From Candidatus Colwellbacteria bacterium RIFCSPHIGHO2_02_FULL_45_17 (lineage in GTDB: Bacteria > Patescibacteriota > Minisyncoccia > UBA6257 > Colwellbacteraceae): a stretch of 6,651 nt of DNA. The stretch spans positions 1-6,651 of the forward strand of contig MHIV01000031.1 of NCBI GenBank assembly GCA_001817685.1, given 5' to 3'. A model generated the notes under the pieces. It saw only the letters and a program-made list of their open reading frames with translations. It was not told where the DNA came from and searched no databases. Positions 4,313-6,651 of the stretch are shown one piece after another. Made by a program: the position numbers and the translations under genes. Within the stretch, counting starts at the first letter, position 1. The number at the start of each line of letters is the position of its first letter.

Positions 4313-5113
4313 TTATGTTTTCTCACATGAGGTGATCTCGAAGAAATCTACGATATTGCACATTTCTCCGAACCTGATTATGTGGCGTTTCATTAATGGA
4401 CTGACTTTTATCTTGTTCTTATATATGGTGTCATGTGCGAGACAGGACCATAAGTCGATGCCAGGTGTTCTAACTTGCACTTCCATAAAAAAGGGACGAA
4501 TAGGGAAGTAGTAATTTATTGCGCAGTAGTAATCAGGGATTTTCCTGATACGAGTTACTTTTTTTTCTCGATTAGAAAAAAAGTTCAATTTAAAGACGAT
4601 ATCGTTGCCGAATTCCTTCTCAAATTTTCCAACCATGTCTGGGAAGAAACACGCCCGCTTCGGTACAATTCTCAATCCAAATAAATCAGTCCTTCCCCAA
4701 TCGTTATTTATTTCAACATTTTCCCTAAGGCCTTTTAGGTCTTTTATTCTGCTGGAGTGCTTGTAATCTTTGGTAGGAAATAATTGTCTGGTATTGTACG
4801 TAATCTCCCCTATCAGTCCATTTTTCAGAGAGACCGGTATCATCTTTCTCAACCATTGCCAGTCCCCTTTTCCTTCGTCAAGGATTTTCCTCTTGTTCAT
4901 GTTTTGCTCGTCCAAATTTATGCTTTTCGGAGCCGCTATGGTGGTACTGAAAATGTGAGGATTTTCTTTCTCCAGCACCTGGAACAACTTTTGTCGGTTT
5001 CTCAATTCTTTAGGAATTTTCCGATACGCACCAAATAAACGTTCCACCGATCTCTGATCAACGTCTTTCATGGTGGTACTAAAGCCCATGATCCATTTCT
5101 CGAAATCATTCAT
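4313..5113 (-). CDS. Divergent RelA/SpoT-domain protein
   Basis: The C-terminal half resembles the (p)ppGpp synthetase (RelA/SpoT) fold. Numbering here is from the chosen ATG (266 residues). DWGRTDLFGLRIV (about 138-150) matches the strand with the Mg-binding Asp. PDYYCAIN (193-200) sits where synthetases have NGYRSLH. MEVQVRT (210-216) matches the E-I-Q-I-R-T motif with the second acidic residue. LWSCLAHDTIYK (221-232) matches the W...H..YK helix. The Gly and His of the GY..xH motif appear replaced by Tyr and Asn. No HD hydrolase, TGS or ACT domain is seen. The first 110 or so residues are not recognised. The ATG at 5111-5113 is preferred. A TTG at 5213-5215 would add 34 Pro-rich residues and overlap the upstream gene. 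The substrate is unknown: alarmone synthesis, tRNA modification as in toxic small alarmone synthetases, or another nucleotidyl transfer are possible. Confidence 0.72.
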   Translation of the reverse strand: MNDFEKWIMGFSTTMKDVDQRSVERLFGAYRKIPKELRNRQKLFQVLEKENPHIFSTTIAAPKSINLDEQNMNKRKILDEGKGDWQWLRKMIPVSLKNGLIGEITYNTRQLFPTKDYKHSSRIKDLKGLRENVEINNDWGRTDLFGLRIVPKRACFFPDMVGKFEKEFGNDIVFKLNFFSNREKKVTRIRKIPDYYCAINYYFPIRPFFMEVQVRTPGIDLWSCLAHDTIYKNKIKVSPLMKRHIIRFGEMCNIVDFFEITSCEKT

Positions 5114-5189
5114 GCTTTTTCTATCAGTTACATCCTGTGCACGGGGAGGGATTGGGAGCCTTACACTTGAAATTACAACCTGGGCTAGA

Positions 5190-5792
5190 TTACAACCATC
5201 TAGGGGTTCTTTCAATATAGCTTAAGTATTCTTCTCCGTAAATCTTCTTAAGATATTCTTCTTCTAGCTTCACTTGCATTGATATTGTTGTTATTGTCGC
5301 AAGTAAAATTACCAAATTTACTAAATTTGGTAATACTAGGAAAAGGCTAAACAAAGTGATAATTACACCTAAGTAAATCGGGTTCCTGGATAGCTTAAAA
5401 ACGCCACCAACAACAAGTCTAGTTTTGTTTTTCTCATCAATTCCTATACGCCACGACGAACCCATTTGCGCTTGAGATATGATCGTCCAGATCATTGAAG
5501 TATACGCAAAAAATATACCAATTACCCTTAGGGTTACTATTTCTAAGCTCGTTATTGGAAGGAGTTTCTGGTATGTGCCCATTGACTCTAAATAGATAAT
5601 CGCACTAGCTAGGCTCATGCAAACTAGAATCTTGAATATTCTTCCAAGACGGTCATGTTTACTATTAGTCTTTCCGTACGTAATTGGAAGGCTACCTATT
5701 TTTTTCCACACAATGACTGTACGCAATAAAAAAACGAGCGAGGGATAAAGAATAACAAATAAAATGAGTAATAACCTTAAATTAACATCCAT
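5190..5792 (-). CDS. Isoprenylcysteine/phospholipid methyltransferase-family membrane protein
   Basis: This 200-residue, strongly hydrophobic protein has about five membrane segments, around residues 5-27, 55-70, 85-107, 139-155 and 156-172. The C-terminal core carries the methyltransferase signature: GGVFKLSRNPIYLG (129-142), corresponding to the G-x-R-HP-x-Y motif with Asn for the usual His, and LEEEYLKKIYGEEYLSYIER (176-195), the EE...L...fG..Y..Y motif. These form the SAM-binding end in ICMT and PEMT enzymes. The acceptor is unknown; bacterial members methylate lipids, or are of unsettled substrate. The ATG at 5790-5792 lies 2 nt after the oxidase stop (TAAAAATG), so the earlier TTG at 5829-5831 is unlikely. 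Tight coupling suggests that the two enzymes act on one lipid-like compound (inference). Confidence 0.82.
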   Translation of the reverse strand: MDVNLRLLLILFVILYPSLVFLLRTVIVWKKIGSLPITYGKTNSKHDRLGRIFKILVCMSLASAIIYLESMGTYQKLLPITSLEIVTLRVIGIFFAYTSMIWTIISQAQMGSSWRIGIDEKNKTRLVVGGVFKLSRNPIYLGVIITLFSLFLVLPNLVNLVILLATITTISMQVKLEEEYLKKIYGEEYLSYIERTPRWL

Positions 5793-5794
5793 TT

Positions 5795-6651
5795 TTACGC
5801 CGAAAATAATGCCTTGTAATGTTTGTACCAATCACTCTGAAAAATTTCTTTTGGATCATATTGTCTTTTTAAGACCAGAAACTCTTTAAACTTGGGGTAG
5901 CAGGCTTCTACCTGCCTTTTTGTAGCAAATTTGTGATATGTTAAAGAATACGAACCATCGAACTCTATAGAAAGATCTATTAAGTGTCGAAAAGCCTTTG
6001 TGGAGTTCTCTATACCTTCTTTTGTGTGTTCAGTGTGTAGGTTGAAAACGATACATACCCAAGATCCACGTGCCCAAGGAAGAAAGCTTTCCGTGTCTTC
6101 TTCTATAAGCCGGATTGTTCCATAAATTAAATTTATTTTATTTTCGCGAAAGTAATCTCGTGCCTTGTTTATAAACGGCAATAAGAAACTTCTTGGTATA
6201 TAGATTTCTGTAATTATTTCATTGCTCTTTTTTTTGGCTTTCGATTTTTTATCTATAAAACTGTGATAATTGTCTATATAGCTACTCAGCTGGTGAGTAT
6301 CTGACCAGTACATTTGGCCGGATGTCGATAAATAATAATTTGAGTAGATTTCGAATGCTCTTGTCTTATCTGTATGTGCTAGAAGTAATAGATTATTCCA
6401 ATCCCTTTTTGAAAGCTTCTTTTTATTTTTTGCCATCGCGATATCACTATCAATTGGTTTGTATGTCGAAAGTACGCCCTTGTGCATAAAATCATCGTTT
6501 TTTTCATCTATAGAAAATTGAAAATCTCCATATAAGAACCCCTCGGAAATTCGCTTTTTAAATAAATCTATAAGAGTCTCTATGCCAATAACTTCTACTG
6601 TGCGTTGAATTTTTCTACGAGGCACTAAGCGTAACGTAGCGGATACAATAA
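5795..6651 (-). CDS. FAD-linked oxidase, C-terminal part (gene runs off the window)
   Basis: About 284 residues are visible. The frame is open to the window edge and begins IVSATLRLVPRRK, the typical junction after the FAD-binding domain (PCMH type). The FAD domain itself therefore lies beyond 6651, and the internal GTG at 6623-6625 is not the start. The visible part is the substrate domain. It includes INLIYGTIRLI and the hydrophobic strand WVCIVFNLH, then the C-terminal signature SLTYHKFATKRQVEACYPKF, followed by LKRQYDPKEIFQSDWYKHY. The YDP...F end is shared by D-arabinono-lactone oxidase, DprE1-like and delta24-sterol reductase-like enzymes. It probably performs an FAD-dependent oxidation or reduction of a sugar or lipid substrate; I cannot choose between these families. 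The stop lies 2 nt before the methyltransferase ATG. Confidence 0.8.
   Translation of the reverse strand, partial: IVSATLRLVPRRKIQRTVEVIGIETLIDLFKKRISEGFLYGDFQFSIDEKNDDFMHKGVLSTYKPIDSDIAMAKNKKKLSKRDWNNLLLLAHTDKTRAFEIYSNYYLSTSGQMYWSDTHQLSSYIDNYHSFIDKKSKAKKKSNEIITEIYIPRSFLLPFINKARDYFRENKINLIYGTIRLIEEDTESFLPWARGSWVCIVFNLHTEHTKEGIENSTKAFRHLIDLSIEFDGSYSLTYHKFATKRQVEACYPKFKEFLVLKRQYDPKEIFQSDWYKHYKALFSA

Noticed and set aside
5114..5215. TTG start giving 34 more residues to the RelA/SpoT-like protein
   Set aside because: It overlaps the methyltransferase gene by 26 bp, the added residues are Pro-rich and look like translated spacer, and an ATG is available at 5113. It is not fully excluded.
5793..5831. 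TTG start of the methyltransferase at 5831
   Set aside because: It would overlap the end of the oxidase gene; the ATG at 5792 directly follows its stop codon.
6623..6625. GTG as the start of the FAD oxidase
   Set aside because: Codons upstream to the window edge (IVSATLRL) continue the family's typical sequence, so the gene is cut by the window and not short.

Overview
The window looks like a piece of a Candidate Phyla Radiation (Patescibacteria, Parcubacteria-like) chromosome. This is inferred from compact spacing, mostly absent Shine-Dalgarno sequences, short forms of core proteins (MurC of 430 residues), and small intergenic repeats of the kind I associate with these genomes. No 16S gene or other decisive marker is present. 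Every supported gene lies on the minus strand, so transcription runs from high to low coordinates.

Region A (about 4313-6651) is AT-richer and accessory-looking. It holds the 3' part of an FAD-linked oxidase (its 5' end lies beyond the window edge), a membrane methyltransferase of the isoprenylcysteine/phospholipid methyltransferase type two bases later, and a divergent RelA/SpoT-domain protein. The oxidase and methyltransferase are almost certainly co-transcribed. The RelA/SpoT-like gene may be part of the same unit. I cannot name a known system made of these three genes.

Region B (1338-4240) is a tightly packed mixed unit: a -10 element, tRNA-Thr(UGU) with encoded CCA, murC only 4 nt after the CCA, tRNA-Thr(GGU) 14 nt after the murC stop, rpmG (bL33), an SGNH/GDSL hydrolase 3 nt later, and a COG1926-type phosphoribosyltransferase overlapping by 1 nt. 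Structural RNAs, a peptidoglycan gene and a ribosomal protein gene appear to share one transcript.

Region C (1-1317) is the rplJ-rplL operon with its own strong sigma70-type promoter. It has a well-formed L10 leader RNA with a kink-turn-like P1 stem and an upper hairpin. A putative attenuator has its U-tract ending exactly at the rplJ start codon. After rplL come two palindromic hairpins and a GC-rich repeat, then tRNA-Val(CAC) with an unusual C at position 33, then a strong intrinsic terminator at 24-62.

The most interesting points are the L10 leader/attenuator arrangement, the near-leaderless murC placed behind a tRNA, and the divergent RelA/SpoT protein beside a membrane-associated redox/methylation pair. 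No CRISPR array, insertion sequence or phage gene was seen.
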